64,000 nt of DNA from Galeruca laticollis (taxonomy: Eukaryota > Arthropoda > Insecta > Coleoptera > Chrysomelidae), in the NCBI GenBank assembly GCA_963921935.1, contig OY998175.1, positions 263,555,709-263,619,708 of the forward strand, written 5' to 3'. Under the pieces are notes generated by a model. It was not told the origin of the DNA. It made no database searches and was given only the letters and a program-made list of their open reading frames with translations. Each line of letters begins with the position of its first letter. Position 1 is the first letter of the stretch. Shown here in pieces: positions 45,831 to 57,879 of the stretch. The translations under genes and the position numbers were made by a program.

Positions 45831-47927
45831 ATTGAATAGATGAGGCTTTTACTTGATGAAGATCCATACTGAACGATGAAGTGAAACAATATAGTTTGTT
45901 TGAATCTTCATTTATCTGAACTAATGTTCAATTTAAACTTGTTGACGCGTTTCACTAACACAGTAGCTCTGTCAAAACGAATGAAGGTAAAATATAAAAA
46001 TGTCTTAATATATACAGTGCTAAATCTATTTACTAAGGTTAACAATGGTATTGAAAGAAATTACCTGGAAATTCATTCACTACAAACATTCCTAAGCTAT
46101 CTTCTAGGTAATGAGGTTCAATAAAGGAGACTGATTGATATCTATTTGGTCGTTAAGGAAATTACCTGAATATTTATTTTTGTTAATCTCTAGGGCCTCT
46201 AATAAATTTGAACTAAAGGATTTACCGACTACATGGAGAATTTCAAAATTTGGGTCGAAAATGTGTTGGTTTTCTAATAAATGATTTGAATAGTTAGAAT
46301 CCATTTTTTTGTTGTCATATCTACGTTTTTGTTCCGAAATTCTAGTTTTAAAATTTCTAAAAGTTCTACCGATATAAATTTCATCATTTTAATTTATAAA
46401 CTCCTGATTTGTTTGATTTTGAAGATTTAGATTTATTATTTTTAATGAATTTGGATAATTTGTGATCAGTTTTAAAGGAAATATTCATGCCTAAAGTTTC
46501 TAAAAAGGATTTAATTTTTAAGGATGGTGTTCCAAAGTATGTTAAGCTTTTACATTGTTTATTATTCTTATCTGAAGGGAATACTTGTTCTAAAGTCGTT
46601 TTTTTATCGTTTTATTTATGATAATGTCAATTAAATTTGGATCGTAATTATTATTAACTGCTATTTGTTTTATGATATTTAATTCTTTGGTATAATTATT
46701 AATATTTAATGGGACTGTTAATAGTCTGTGTATCATACTATTAAAAGCTGCTAATTTATGACTGAATGGGTGGACCGAACTATTATGAATTGTAATATAT
46801 GTATGTGATGGTTTATGAAATATAGAAAAATCATGTTTATTATTTATAATTGAAATTGTAAGGTCTAGAAAGTTTATAGACTTATTTTGTTCAAGTTCTA
46901 CGGTAAATTTGAAATATTATTGTGATTCGAGTTTATGTAAGTAATGAAGCTCTCTAATTGTCTATTTGTACCGATGAGGCTAGCTAAAATGTCGTCCACA
47001 TATCGCTGCCAGTACATAAATTTTTTAGTAAGGGGGTGTTCATGAATTATTTTTTCTATATTATCCATGAAAATTTCTGCTAGTAGGGGGCTGAGAGGGT
47101 TGCCCATAATCAAACCATCTTTACTGCTACAAACCTATCCATTGAAATGAAAATAATTTTGATTCAAACACACTTTTAATAAAGTAATGATATCAGAGTG
47201 AATTATAGGATTAACAATATTGTATGTGAGCAAGTTGTCAATAACAGTTATAGTTTCTTTAGGAGGTATACTAGAGAATAGATTTGCTACATCGAACGAT
47301 ATGAATTTAGAATTATGGGGTAGTATTATATCTTGAATATTATTAATTAATTCCGTTGAGTTTTTAACTAAAAATCGAGGTATGAATGAACAATATTTAG
47401 AAATGATATCTATGAGAATCTTTGAAATTTTGAATGAAGGTGCTGTGAAATAAGAAACAACTGGCCTGATTGGGTACCCCTCTTTATGGAGTTCAATTAA
47501 TGAATAAAGTTCAGGGTGTTGCGAATTACGTAAAAATAATTTATATTTTTCTTTATCGTTAATTATTGATTTACCGTTATCTACTGCTAATTTTATTTCT
47601 CTCTGAAATTCATTACTCGGGTCTTTTTGAAGGGTCTCAAAATTGCTTGCCTCAATAAAATTGTTGGTTTTTAATATATAATCTTCTTTTGGTAATGCTA
47701 TTACCGTATCTCCTTGATCTGCTTTTGTGAAAATAAGACTATTTGACTTTGATTTTTGTTGAATTGATTTGGCGACTGATAATTCAAAGTTGGGTTTGTT
47801 AGACTCGACAAATTCTTTTTTAATAATTTCTGAAGCTTCATGTTTTATATTAGAATTATTTGGAAAATTATACAAATTAATTTCTGTTTCTATACCTAGT
47901 TTGTTGAAGTTATCCAACAATTACATC
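45831..47927 (-). pseudogene. Penelope-like element A3 (reverse transcriptase + GIY-YIG)
   Basis: The best-preserved member of Penelope family A, on the minus strand. The frame 47920-47135 holds the N-terminal domain and first polymerase motifs (NFELSVAKSIQQKS, FTKADQGDTVIALPKEDYI, HPELYSLIELHKEGYPIRPV, FISFDVANLFSSIPP). After a TAG stop near 47133 the same frame continues (47113-46898) with IMGNPLSPLLAEIFMD and the active site YWQRYVDDILASL. A frameshift near 46900 precedes the thumb and linker. The GIY-YIG nuclease is present in pieces (EIYIGRTFRNFKTRISEQKR near 46340) and ends with 46304-46104. The 3' UTR follows to 45831. At least three lesions. Confidence 0.88.
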
Positions 47928-50355
47928 CAGTAGAATTTGACTGTTTGGATTTCAAAATTAGAGAAAATGTCAGCACGATGAAGCATATGAAATTTAAGAA
48001 ACAAGAAAAGAAGCTACAGAATCTTGAACACACACAACATAAAATTCAATACTCAAAACATCATGGAACTGTAAGTACCTACATACCAACACACTTTGCA
48101 CCACGATTTGAAAACCTTTCAGACACTAATTTTACAGATAGTGAAATAGAATTTTTAAATAAAGGTTAAAAGTACAGCATACCACCAAAATTTACGAATA
48201 ATATTGAACAAATTATAGCTACAGAGTCAGAAATAGCTTTAAAATCTAATTCAAATAATTTTCTTTATGAGAAATTAAAAATTGCCAATTTAATCAAAAA
48301 TATTGAACCTTCAAAAGTTGAACGTCAAACAGAAAATGACATTACAGTTTTGAATGCGATGAAAAAGAAGATAGAGGATAATAACCTAACAGTTACAAAA
48401 TCTGATAAGGGGAACACAACTGTCATTTTGACGACTGAAAATTACAATTCCAAAATATATAACTTTATAGAATCCAGCGATGTAGAAGTTCTTAAAGCAG
48501 ACCCAACAAAAACGTTTTCTAATATTGTAAGGGATACTGTTAATAATTCAAATTATCTTTTAAATGATTACGAAAAGAGGTCTATCATACATAAGAATCC
48601 TCATTGTCCACAATTATACGGAACAGTTGAATTACATAAAATAACGAAACCAATTAGACCTGTAGTCTCTTATGTTAATGCTCCTAATAATATATTGGCA
48701 AAGAAGCTCAACAATATACTCAATACTCACGGATATGAATCTCAGTACTCAATTAGAAATTCAATAGAACTAATCAAAAAGTTGGAAGCAATCCACTTGC
48801 AAGATAACTATAAACTCATTTCGTTCGATGTAACTAATATGTTTACTAAAATTGCTCCTAAAGAATGTCTAATACTTGTAAGAAAATTACTAGAAGATAA
48901 AAATATTAATCCAGGAATAATATCAGATATACTTAATTTATTTGATGTATGCATTAATCAGAATTATTTCACTTTTGACAATAAGATATATATTCAAAAT
49001 GAAGGTTCACCAATGGGAAGCCCTATATCACCCATTTAGCAAACATTTTTATGGACAATTTAGAAAGAAAGATCTTTGAAAGTAATATTTCGAAAAATAT
49101 TTTATTTTGGTATAGATATGTAGATGACATATTAGCTTGTTTTATGGGTAGTGAACGACAATTAGATGTATTTTTCAACCACATCAATAATTTACACCCG
49201 AAAATTAAATTTACATTAGAAATTGAAGGAAATAGCTCAATCAATTTTCTTGATTTAAAAATTCAAAGAATTAATGACCTAACCGAAAACCAACACAGAC
49301 TGATGTGACAATTCCATTCAATTCTAACCATCCTACGTCACACAGACTAGCAGCATATAATTCAGTGATACATAAAGCTTTTTCAGTTCCTATGAACAAA
49401 TGTGATTTTGATAGAGAGATTAATACAATTAGACAAATAGCAACATCTAACGGTTATCCATTAGATATGATAAATAAGCTAATCAGTAAAAAAGAAGAAT
49501 AAGCGGCATTACAACTAATATATCCTGAACAAGCTGATGAAATTAAAACTTATAAAACCATCACATATGCAGGAAATATGTCTAATAATATTCCAAAGAT
49601 AATATCTTCAGCAACGAATACAACAATTTCTTTTAGAACAGAAAGTAACGTTAGTACAAAATTGTTAAATGTAAAAACAAAAATACCACTATTAAAGAAG
49701 TCAGGTATATATAAACTCAAATGTCCAGAATGTAATGCTGTCTATTTGGGTCAGACCCTTAGGAATTTTGAAATACGATACAGTGAGCACTTACGAGCAT
49801 ACAGATTAAAGCAACCAGATAAACCCCACTACGCAAAACATCTACTTAACACCAATCATTCATTGACACCTAACACAGAACTAGGAGTGCTGCATATTTG
49901 TGAAAAGAAAACAGAACTGGATTTCCTTGAAGAACTGGAAATTAGAAGACATTTAAGGAACACACGATATGAAGTTGTCGATGAACAGTTAAATCTAGGG
50001 AGGTCTCCACTAATAAACTGTCTTCTTAAGTGATAATTGTAAAGATCAGCAGATATAGTTTTCCTGGTTTTCTATATCATTGCACAGTTATACTGATCTT
50101 AATTAGAAAAATGATATCCAGGATATCACCATAGGGCTAATAATGTCTAAGCTTCAATATTTGTAATATCACATCTTCTTCTTTTTCTATAAACATATAT
50201 TAAGCCAATCACAAGTTAGGTTACTTCTTGGTCTAGCCAAAAATAACTACTAAACATCAGGTAGGCATAAAATGAAATATAACTTCTGTCATTCTGACGA
50301 TGATATTGATTTATCGAAACAATTGTCAATTTTTTAGAATTTTCAATAACTGGAA
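47928..50355 (+). pseudogene. Penelope-like element B1 (near complete)
   Basis: A near full-length plus-strand member of Penelope family B, which copies RNA at a nicked target. N-terminal part 47945-48169, then a TAA stop. The same frame continues to 49039 with LTVTKSDKGNTTVILTTENY, PQLYGTVELHKITKPIRPVV, LISFDVTNMFTKIAPKEC and GSPMGSPISPI. A one-base loss near 49035 shifts the frame; the active site FWYRYVDDILACF follows at about 49105. Another frameshift at about 49305 and a TAA at 49500-49502 precede the GIY-YIG domain (49578-50033): SGIYKLKCPECNAVYLGQT, NFEIRYSEHL and EELEIRRHLRNT. Four lesions in about 2 kb, so a fairly young corpse. The 3' UTR (50034-50355) contains a hammerhead core. 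Confidence 0.9.
50288..50332 (+). ncRNA. Penelope-associated hammerhead core (family B)
   Basis: In the sense strand of Penelope B1, 260 bp after its last codon: CUGACGA (50294-50300), a GAUA/UAUC stem II, GAAAC (50316-50320), a palindromic ACAAUUGU stem III without loop, and the triplet GUC (50325-50327). All conserved core bases are present. Stem I is short (AUU/AAU). Loop-less stem III is known from Penelope hammerheads, which work as dimers. Moderate confidence because stem I is weak and one U is unpaired beside stem II. Confidence 0.5.
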
Positions 50356-51791
50356 TTAACTAGAGACCGTGAGTTTCATTTAAAAACACGTATGATTTAT
50401 TTATTATATATTTCAAGTCAACTGATAGGAAGAGTAATGGTGGATATAATACTATTATTGGTGTTTCGAGTCCAGTTTTACAGAAATGCGATGAAAAGTT
50501 CATAAAAATAGTTTAAAAAGGTATGTATTCAGTTTTAATTGGTTACTACTCACTATTCTTCACTTGAAAGATAGTCTTTTCCGTCTCTCAGCTGATATAT
50601 ATCGAACAGACTTCCAAGAAAATTCGAGAAGCTTTGATTTTTGATAAAAAAAATTATGCATATCCACCTCTGTTTGCAAAGTGACTCCCCGCTTTCCACT
50701 GTCTAAGTCATATTTATAATCTTGCCAAATTTCATCGCATGCTTTGATTAAAATTAAGTCATGTCAACCAAAAATATGACATTTCTATTGAAATTACTTT
50801 TTCAACTGATAATTATTTCGTTATGCATCAATATTTTTCACCTTAAATATCTACATTAGATATTATCAAAAATTATCTGTCGATTGATACCCCATTTACT
50901 GGACTTTTTGGAAAGAAACTTTTTGTAGGTTGGAAAAACTTTTTGTCCCGAAATTTCTAAACTATCGCAATTTTTCCGCACTTTTCACTGCACTTCCCGT
51001 TAACTTAAAACTAATATTTACAATTTTTCGTTATTTACCATCTTATCGAGTATTTTTATAACAATTTTCATCTACTCGATATCATGTAGTACCATAAAAC
51101 TCATATTTTGGATTCATCTGCCTGCTCATAGAATATTATGTTCTTAAAATGATTCAAAAGATTAGTTTCCTTGTTTTCTATTTTGTATTACCAAGATTTT
51201 CCAAAACTTACAGATTATTGTGTACTAAAAATGAGACCTAACCTCAGACATGATATGTGATTTTGAATGGGTAAATTTTATTATTGTTTTTGATTATCTG
51301 ATGATTATTGTGCCTTAAACTTTATATAAAGATAATATATAATGCTTTTTAATCATCAATTATTGGTTTTAGGATATATTCAGACCAAGAATAAATGAAT
51401 AAAATGATATGCTAACAGCAATATCCTTCTCTAATACATAATCAGTAAATGTATTGGGAAATATTATCAAAACTGGATTTTGTTGCGTTTTTCACTCAAC
51501 CGGATGCATACTACAACTCACACAAGGTCAGTATGCCACTGTTTATGAATATGGACATTTTATATACAGGGTAGATGATAAATTTTCTTAGTACTCCTCG
51601 ATAAACTTTGATTTCTCAATATATCTTAATTCTGCTTGCAATATGTTTTTTTTTAATATTTGTTTTCCCTCCTGAAGGTTGTCTAGATTCTGTATCTATT
51701 GATTAAGTTCGAATCTATGCTCAGAGTATGAAATTTTTAGTTTTGCGTTTTGTTGAGTAATCGTTTTCATCTTATTGTTTCTTAAAAAAAC

Positions 51792-51794
<3 letters not shown>
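50356..51794. other. AT-rich non-coding sequence
   Basis: No frame, repeat copy or RNA gene recognised. Confidence 0.3.
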
Positions 51795-51876
<82 letters not shown>

Positions 51877-51880
51877 TATT
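51795..51880. repeat. (AT)n microsatellite left of retrozyme locus 3
   Basis: About 85 bp of AT repeats. Confidence 0.95.
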
Positions 51881-51980
51881 TATATAAAAGAAGATGTAAG
51901 AATATCGCGTGATATGGTATGAACAACAACAAACAGATTCATGGGTAATTCACGCAAAATAAGGGCTACTGGAATAGAGT

Positions 51981-52037
51981 GGTAACCGTGGACATGCATG
52001 TTTCTGGCTCATTTTGCCTCTTCAGCACGGCATAACC
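51981..52037 (-). ncRNA. Type-I hammerhead ribozyme, locus 3 copy 1
   Basis: The core is canonical: CUGAAGA (52019-52025 on the complement), GAAA and cleavage triplet GUC (51991-51993 on the complement). Stem I GCCGUG pairs with CACGGU (one G-U), with an outer GGU/ACC helix. Stem III is ACAUGCAUGU. Stem II is GGC/GCC with one unpaired A before GAAA, the only weak point. Confidence 0.78.
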
Positions 52038-52323
52038 AAATAATGATGTGAAATTTGGGAGCAAAGATGTTAATCGAAACATGGGAAAACACAAAATAAC
52101 GGATTTCAGCAGGGAAACCAAACGCTCATTTTTGTCTTCAATTGGAAGATCCCGAGTTTTCAGGACAACAACCAACATCGACACGGAGGCGCATATAGCC
52201 CCCCTGCCATGAACCTTCCGACCCAAAGTAAATAACAAAGGAGATGTAAGAATATCGCGTGATATGGTATAAACAACAACAAACAGATTCATGGGTAATT
52301 CACGCAAAATAAGGGCATAGAGT

Positions 52324-52380
52324 GGTAACCGTGGACATGCATGTTTCTGGCTCATTTTGCCTCTTCAGCACGGCATAACC
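52324..52380 (-). ncRNA. Type-I hammerhead ribozyme, locus 3 copy 2
   Basis: Sequence identical to copy 1 over the whole fold, including the canonical core. Cleavage here and at copy 1 would release a 343-nt RNA. Confidence 0.78.
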
Positions 52381-52673
52381 AAATAATTATGTGAAATTTG
52401 GGAGCAGAGATGTTAATCGAAACATGGGAAAACACAAAATAACGGATTTCAGCAGGGAAACCAAACGCTCATTTGTGTCTTCAATTGGAAGATCCCGAGT
52501 TTTCAGGACAACAACCAACATCGACACGGAGGCGCATATAGCCCCCCTGCCATGAACCTTCCGACCCAAAGTAAATAACAAAGAAGATGTAAGAATATCG
52601 CGTGATATGGTATAAACAACAACAAACGGATTCATGGGTAATTCACGCAAAATAAGGGCTACTGGAATAGAGT

Positions 52674-52730
52674 GGTAACCGTGGACATGCATGTTTCTGG
52701 CTCATTTTTCCTCTTCAGCACGGCATAACC
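52674..52730 (-). ncRNA. Type-I hammerhead ribozyme, locus 3 copy 3
   Basis: As the other two copies but with GGA in place of GGC in stem II, which removes one of its three pairs. Core and stems I and III are unchanged. Confidence 0.7.
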
Positions 52731-52830
52731 AAATAATGATGTGAAATTCGGGAGCAAAGATGTTAATCGAAACGTGGGAAAACACAAAATGAGCGTTTGG
52801 TTTCCCTGCTGAAATCCGTTATTTTGTGTT

Positions 52831-52877
52831 CCTGTATTCACGCCAAAAGCGAAATATCACAGATCACGCGAAGCGAA

Positions 52878-52880
<3 letters not shown>
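52831..52880 (+). repeat. End of an X-family repeat unit
   Basis: CCTGTATTCACGCCAAAAGC and the following GAAATATC segment match the unit ends at 63350-63395 and 63990-64000. They are followed by (AT)n, as there. Confidence 0.7.

Positions 52881-52953
<73 letters not shown>
52881..52953. repeat. (AT)n microsatellite at left edge of E3
   Basis: Left half of the tract into which E3 inserted; it resumes at 63137. Confidence 0.95.
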
Positions 52954-52959
<6 letters not shown>

Positions 52960-54294
52960 CATATGCTCTATCTAAATTCTAAAGAAAACATTGAAATAAA
53001 GAAAAATGTACATATTTGGATGTAATACTAGTGATATACAATGTATTATAAATAATTTAAAAGATTCAATATGCAAATAAAATTTGACATTACAATTTCG
53101 AATGACAATAATGCAGAAGATACTTAATGATACATAGATTTTATAAAGATTTTAAAAAAAGAATACAGATGTCGCTGGTAGCAAAATTACAATTAGAATT
53201 AAATAATGAAAATCTCTCTTTGTTATATGAAAACATAAATTTGTATTTTTTTTTAAAAAAAGGAATTCTTTGGTAACCAAAGGAGAAGAGAATTATTTTA
53301 TGGAAAAAGTTTAGTTAGTTGATTCTGAACCCCTCTCGAGAGAACATCTAATATGAGTTCTCTCAAATTTGCTGAATAATATAATAGTAATTAATATATT
53401 AAAATAGCATCAGATTATAATAATTAGCATGATAAGATCAGTGCGTGAATAATTCCTTAAATAATTATATTGAAATAGTGTTAGTGATTTTTCCGGGTTC
53501 TAAATTATAAATTTATAAAAGTGGTTCCGGCGATTCTAAAAGACGTGCTTAGAATCAGAACGAGTGATCCTGATACCTAGTTGGTGAGTCCAGTCCAGAT
53601 TTTATAAATTGTTTTTCAAGAATTAACAGGCCTTTAAATAAAATTAAGATAGATGCATCTATATCACATTTTTAAATACTGACAAAATTAACGTTAAAGA
53701 TATATAAAATTTCACCTGAAGAGAAGAGAAAATTTTTTTGAATAGACAATTTTATCGCATATAGTTATTTGACATTTATACACGTCAAGTGTAATTTTCG
53801 ACGATTTGAACGTTTAGAATAAGTAGTTAAGGTTGATCTTCTAGTATATAGGTTGTTTTTTTAATTTTAAGGTTCGTAGAAAGTACGATTATTGTTCTTT
53901 ATTATATTTTGGGAATAGTAATTCATTTTCACTTGTTATCTGATGGTATATAATATGTAATTTTTGAATCCAACTCACTTTGGTATTAATTCAACTCCTA
54001 TTCCATTGAATTTGAAAAATTTTGGATCCTATAAAACTTTTGATATAATCAGTGACATTTAGTTAATTTTCAGTGACAGAAAAATTGTAGATGTCATTAG
54101 ATAATTTAATGGTCTTAGAATATATTGAACAAGCAGTCACTATAGATTTGCAATAGTATAATTGACAATTTTGGAATATTCTTTGGAAATTTATAAATTC
54201 GAAATTTTAAATTATTAATTTTTTTTAATCTTTGAACCCTCCCTGAGGTAAGAGCGAGTAAGTCAATTTTGTAGTAATTTATCTTTCAGAATAT
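52954..54294 (+). repeat. E3 5' LTR, lacking its last ~190 bp
   Basis: Starts TTAATACATATGC and matches 59181 onward. The LTR end, leader and N-terminal gag are missing; sequence jumps at an ATAAAA run into gag at about 54294. Confidence 0.85.
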
Positions 54295-55281
54295 AAAATA
54301 CATAGTTTAATACAGATTAAAGAAGTTGAGAAGAAAATTGAAGAGATACAGGCTATAAAAGTACAAGGACAAACCAAATATGCAATGGTAGACATTAATT
54401 TACAGAATTTAGGAAGTGAAGAAGTGATGCAAATTTATGAAGAAAATATTTATTGGAAAATAAAAAACTTAGATGGTAATACCGAAAAACAAATCGTGAT
54501 ATATGATAAAAGAAATAATAATTATAATAGGGGGATAAAACTTAATTGGGAGTTAGAGGAAATGAATAAGATACTACAAGAAACTAAAGAAGTAATAGAT
54601 GAAACCATAAGACAATATATAGAGAGAAGAATTCATGCAGAAAATTTCGAAATTAGAGTAAAACTTAGCAGATATATAAGGATAATTGATCCAAGAATGT
54701 TTAATAGGACAATCAAAAATGAAATGATAGGAAGTGAGAATATTATGGGAAATAAAATAATAAAAAGAAGGAACAATAATTTGAAGGAATTGGAAACGCA
54801 AATTTTGATGAATTTATTCGGAGAAATTGATGAGATATGGGACAACAAAATTAAAAAGGACATAGTGGAAAATTTAATTGAATTTAGGAAACCGATAGAG
54901 AATCAAACAATAAGAGAAGAGAATAAGACGAAGTTTAGGAAAAGAAAATAAAATTGAATTATATGACAGGATTATAGGAATGAAATCTAGAAAACGAAAA
55001 GGAATTGTACATGGTAAAGAATGGATATAAAAACAATATGTTAATAGAATATTTATTATTAACAAGTAATATTTAAAAACATAATATTTGAATAGAAATT
55101 ATATAAACATGGATTGATAATAGAAGAAATGATAGACATGCTGATATGAATTATGGAAATGAAAATAGAAGTTACAGAAATGAAGAACGAATATATGGAA
55201 ATGGAGATAAAATTTATGACAACAAGTATTGTGACAATAGAAGAGATTTTAGCAACTTTGATAGAAGATATGATAATGAAA
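54295..55281 (+). pseudogene. E3 duplicated gag C-terminal segment
   Basis: An almost exact copy (one substitution noticed, near 54456) of 57224-58220. The open frame 54385-54951 encodes the 188-residue C-terminal part of the E3 Gag without its start. It arose from a tandem duplication followed by a deletion within E3, not from a separate gene. Confidence 0.88.
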
Positions 55282-56483
55282 ATAGAAATAAAAAGTTTAG
55301 TTAGTTGATTCTGAACCCCTCTCGAGAGAACATCTAATATGAGTTCTCTCAAATTTGCTGAATAATATAATAGTAATTAATATATTAAAATAGCATCAGA
55401 TTATAATAATTAGCATGATAAGATCAGTGCGTGAATAATTCCTTAAATAATTATATTGAAATAGTGTTAGTGATTTTTCCGGGTTCTAAATTATAAATTT
55501 ATAAAAGTGGTTCCGGCGATTCTAAAAGACGTGCTTAGAATCAGAACGAGTGATCCTGATACCTAGTTGGTGAGTCCAGTCCAGATTTTATAAATTGTTT
55601 TTCAAGAATTAACAGGCCTTTAAATAAAATTAAGATAGATGCATCTATATCACATTTTTAAATACTGACAAAATTAACGTTAAAGATATATAAAATTTCA
55701 CCTGAAGAGAAGAGAAAATTTTTTTGAATAGACAATTTTATCGCATATAGTTATTTGACATTTATACACGTCAAGTGTAATTTTCGACGATTTGAACGTT
55801 TAGAATAAGTAGTTAAGGTTGTTCTTCTAGTATATAGGTTGTTTTTTTAATTTTAAGGTTCGTAGAAAGTACGATTATTGTTCTTTATTATATTTTGGGA
55901 ATAGTAATTCATTTTCACTTGTTATCTGATGGTATATAATATGTAATTTTTGAATCCAACTCACTTTGGTATTAATTCAACTCCTATTCCATTGAATTTG
56001 AAAAATTTTGGATCCTATAAAACTTTTGATATAATCAGTGACATTTAGTTAATTTTCAGTGACAGAAAAATTGTAGATGTCATTAGATAATTTAATGGTC
56101 TTAGAATATATTGAACAAGCAGTCACTATAGATTTGCAATAGTATAATTGACAATTTTGGAATATTCTTTGGAAATTTATAAATTCGAAATTTTAAATTA
56201 TTAATTTTTTTTAATCTTTGAACCCTCCCTGAGGTAAGAGCGAGTAAGTCAATTTTGTAGTAATTTATCTTTCAGAATATAAAATTTCATATTCATCTGA
56301 GCCGGGCATAATAATTTGACAATTCCTGTCAAAATTTCAAATAGGTTATATTCAGTGATAAAGGTGTTTTCACATTAGTGTAGTTACTACCACGATTGTA
56401 ACAACAGCATCTAATAATCAAATTTCAAATAAAATCATATAATACATAATTATAAAAACAGTAGAACATTAAATATATTATAA
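55282..56483 (+). repeat. E3 second partial LTR copy
   Basis: Matches 53305-54294 and continues to the true LTR end at about 56483. It begins inside the LTR at an AAAAGTTTAGTTAG junction with gag-derived sequence. Confidence 0.85.
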
Positions 56484-56580
56484 TTTGGCGGCCCAACGTG
56501 TGGCGAATTAAGAATTTTTCTTGATAATTAGGTTGACGTTAACATTATAATAATTGTCAGCCAAAACGTGGGGTGATTAA
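56484..56580 (+). promoter_or_regulatory. E3 leader, primer-binding-like block in two copies
   Basis: TTGGCGGCCCAACGTGTGGC and GTCAGCCAAAACGTGGGGTG lie 70 bp apart after the LTR. Both resemble the single block in E1 and E2, so the leader was duplicated or is naturally bipartite. Confidence 0.6.
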
Positions 56581-56652
56581 AACTGTGCATATAATTATAA
56601 AAATATTAAAAATTTATTGACATTATTATAAAAAAAAATTTAAATATTTACG

Positions 56653-57879
56653 ATGGAACAAAGAATGACGTTAAGAGATGGTAAACAGGTAGGAGTTGGA
56701 AGTGGATCCGATGAAGAAAGGGAAGAACAGGAGGATAGTAGACGGGAACCCCAAGGAGGAACAAATAGCAATGATCATTGGATGCAACAATTTCTTTTGA
56801 AAATGAATGAGAATATGAATAGGAAATTTGAAGAGAATAGGGCAGATATGAATAGTATGGAAAAGAATATGCGAGGAGATATGTATACAATGAGGGAGGA
56901 GATTAAGGGGGATATTAACAATATCACAGGAAACAGGAACAGACTGGAAAAGAAAATGGAAGAAGTAAACATGGAAACCTTAAATGAAATAAAGAAAATT
57001 AGAGATGAAAACGAGCAATTGAGTGAACAAATGTACGATAGGAGAGTAGATATGCTAGAACAAAATAAGAATTTGAAAACAGACCAAGAAAATGGAGTTA
57101 GAGAAAAACAGATAGATGAAGTACAAGAATTAGATAGATGTCTAGAAGAAAATGTATCTGGAGCAATTCAAGTGAAACTAAATAAACAAAATAAGAATAT
57201 AACTGAAGAAATACGACTTATAAAAATACATAGTTTAATACAGATTAAAGAAGTTGAGAAGAAAATTGAAGAGATACAGGCTATAAAAGTACAAGGACAA
57301 ACCAAATATGCAATGGTAGACATTAATTTACAGAATTTAGGAAGTGAAGAAGTGATGCAAATTTATGAAGAAAATATTTATTGGAAAATCAAAAACTTAG
57401 ATGGTAATACCGAAAAACAAATCGTGATATATGATAAAAGAAATAATAATTATAATAGGGGGATAAAACTTAATTGGGAGTTAGAGGAAATGAATAAGAT
57501 ACTACAAGAAACTAAAGAAGTAATAGATGAAACCATAAGACAATATATAGAGAGAAGAATTCATGCAGAAAATTTCGAAATTAGAGTAAAACTTAGCAGA
57601 TATATAAGGATAATTGATCCAAGAATGTTTAATAGGACAATCAAAAATGAAATGATAGGAAGTGAGAATATTATGGGAAATAAAATAATAAAAAGAAGGA
57701 ACAATAATTTGAAGGAATTGGAAACGCAAATTTTGATGAATTTATTCGGAGAAATTGATGAGATATGGGACAACAAAATTAAAAAGGACATAGTGGAAAA
57801 TTTAATTGAATTTAGGAAACCGATAGAGAATCAAACAATAAGAGAAGAGAATAAGACGAAGTTTAGGAAAAGAAAATAA
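56653..57879 (+). CDS. E3 Gag-like coiled-coil protein, intact frame
   Basis: An uninterrupted 408-codon frame, the only intact Gag of this family in the window. It forms the structural particle of an LTR retroelement. The N-terminus MEQRMTLRDGKQVGVGSGSD matches E1 and E2. The middle is a charged coiled coil (MNENMNRKFEENRADMNSME). The C-terminal half has PRMFNRTIKNEMIG and LETQILMNLFGEIDEIWDNK, in the position of the capsid. No zinc knuckle; it ends in a basic RKRK tail. The leader with the primer-binding block lies 75-170 bp upstream. Downstream only fragments of protease and polymerase follow. The open frame and its young surroundings suggest that it could still be expressed and used in trans. 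Confidence 0.8.
   Translation: MEQRMTLRDGKQVGVGSGSDEEREEQEDSRREPQGGTNSNDHWMQQFLLKMNENMNRKFEENRADMNSMEKNMRGDMYTMREEIKGDINNITGNRNRLEKKMEEVNMETLNEIKKIRDENEQLSEQMYDRRVDMLEQNKNLKTDQENGVREKQIDEVQELDRCLEENVSGAIQVKLNKQNKNITEEIRLIKIHSLIQIKEVEKKIEEIQAIKVQGQTKYAMVDINLQNLGSEEVMQIYEENIYWKIKNLDGNTEKQIVIYDKRNNNYNRGIKLNWELEEMNKILQETKEVIDETIRQYIERRIHAENFEIRVKLSRYIRIIDPRMFNRTIKNEMIGSENIMGNKIIKRRNNNLKELETQILMNLFGEIDEIWDNKIKKDIVENLIEFRKPIENQTIREENKTKFRKRK

Larger units (their letters stand above)
51890..52830 (-). repeat. Retrozyme-like tandem array, locus 3 (~350-bp period)
   Basis: Three minus-strand units of the same family as loci 1 and 2, with hammerheads starting at 51981, 52324 and 52674 (spacings 343 and 350). 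A 7-bp deletion in the middle unit explains the shorter spacing. The units are about 97% identical to each other. The right end (about 52790-52830) is a short inverted copy of unit sequence, followed by repeat family X and (AT)n. The open frames within (for example 52355-51966) repeat with the units but differ in length and are probably not coding. Confidence 0.82.

Noticed and set aside
52387..52692. Open frames repeated in the locus 3 units
   Set aside because: They recur only because the units repeat; lengths differ with small indels and the homologous unit at 9 kb does not preserve the frame.
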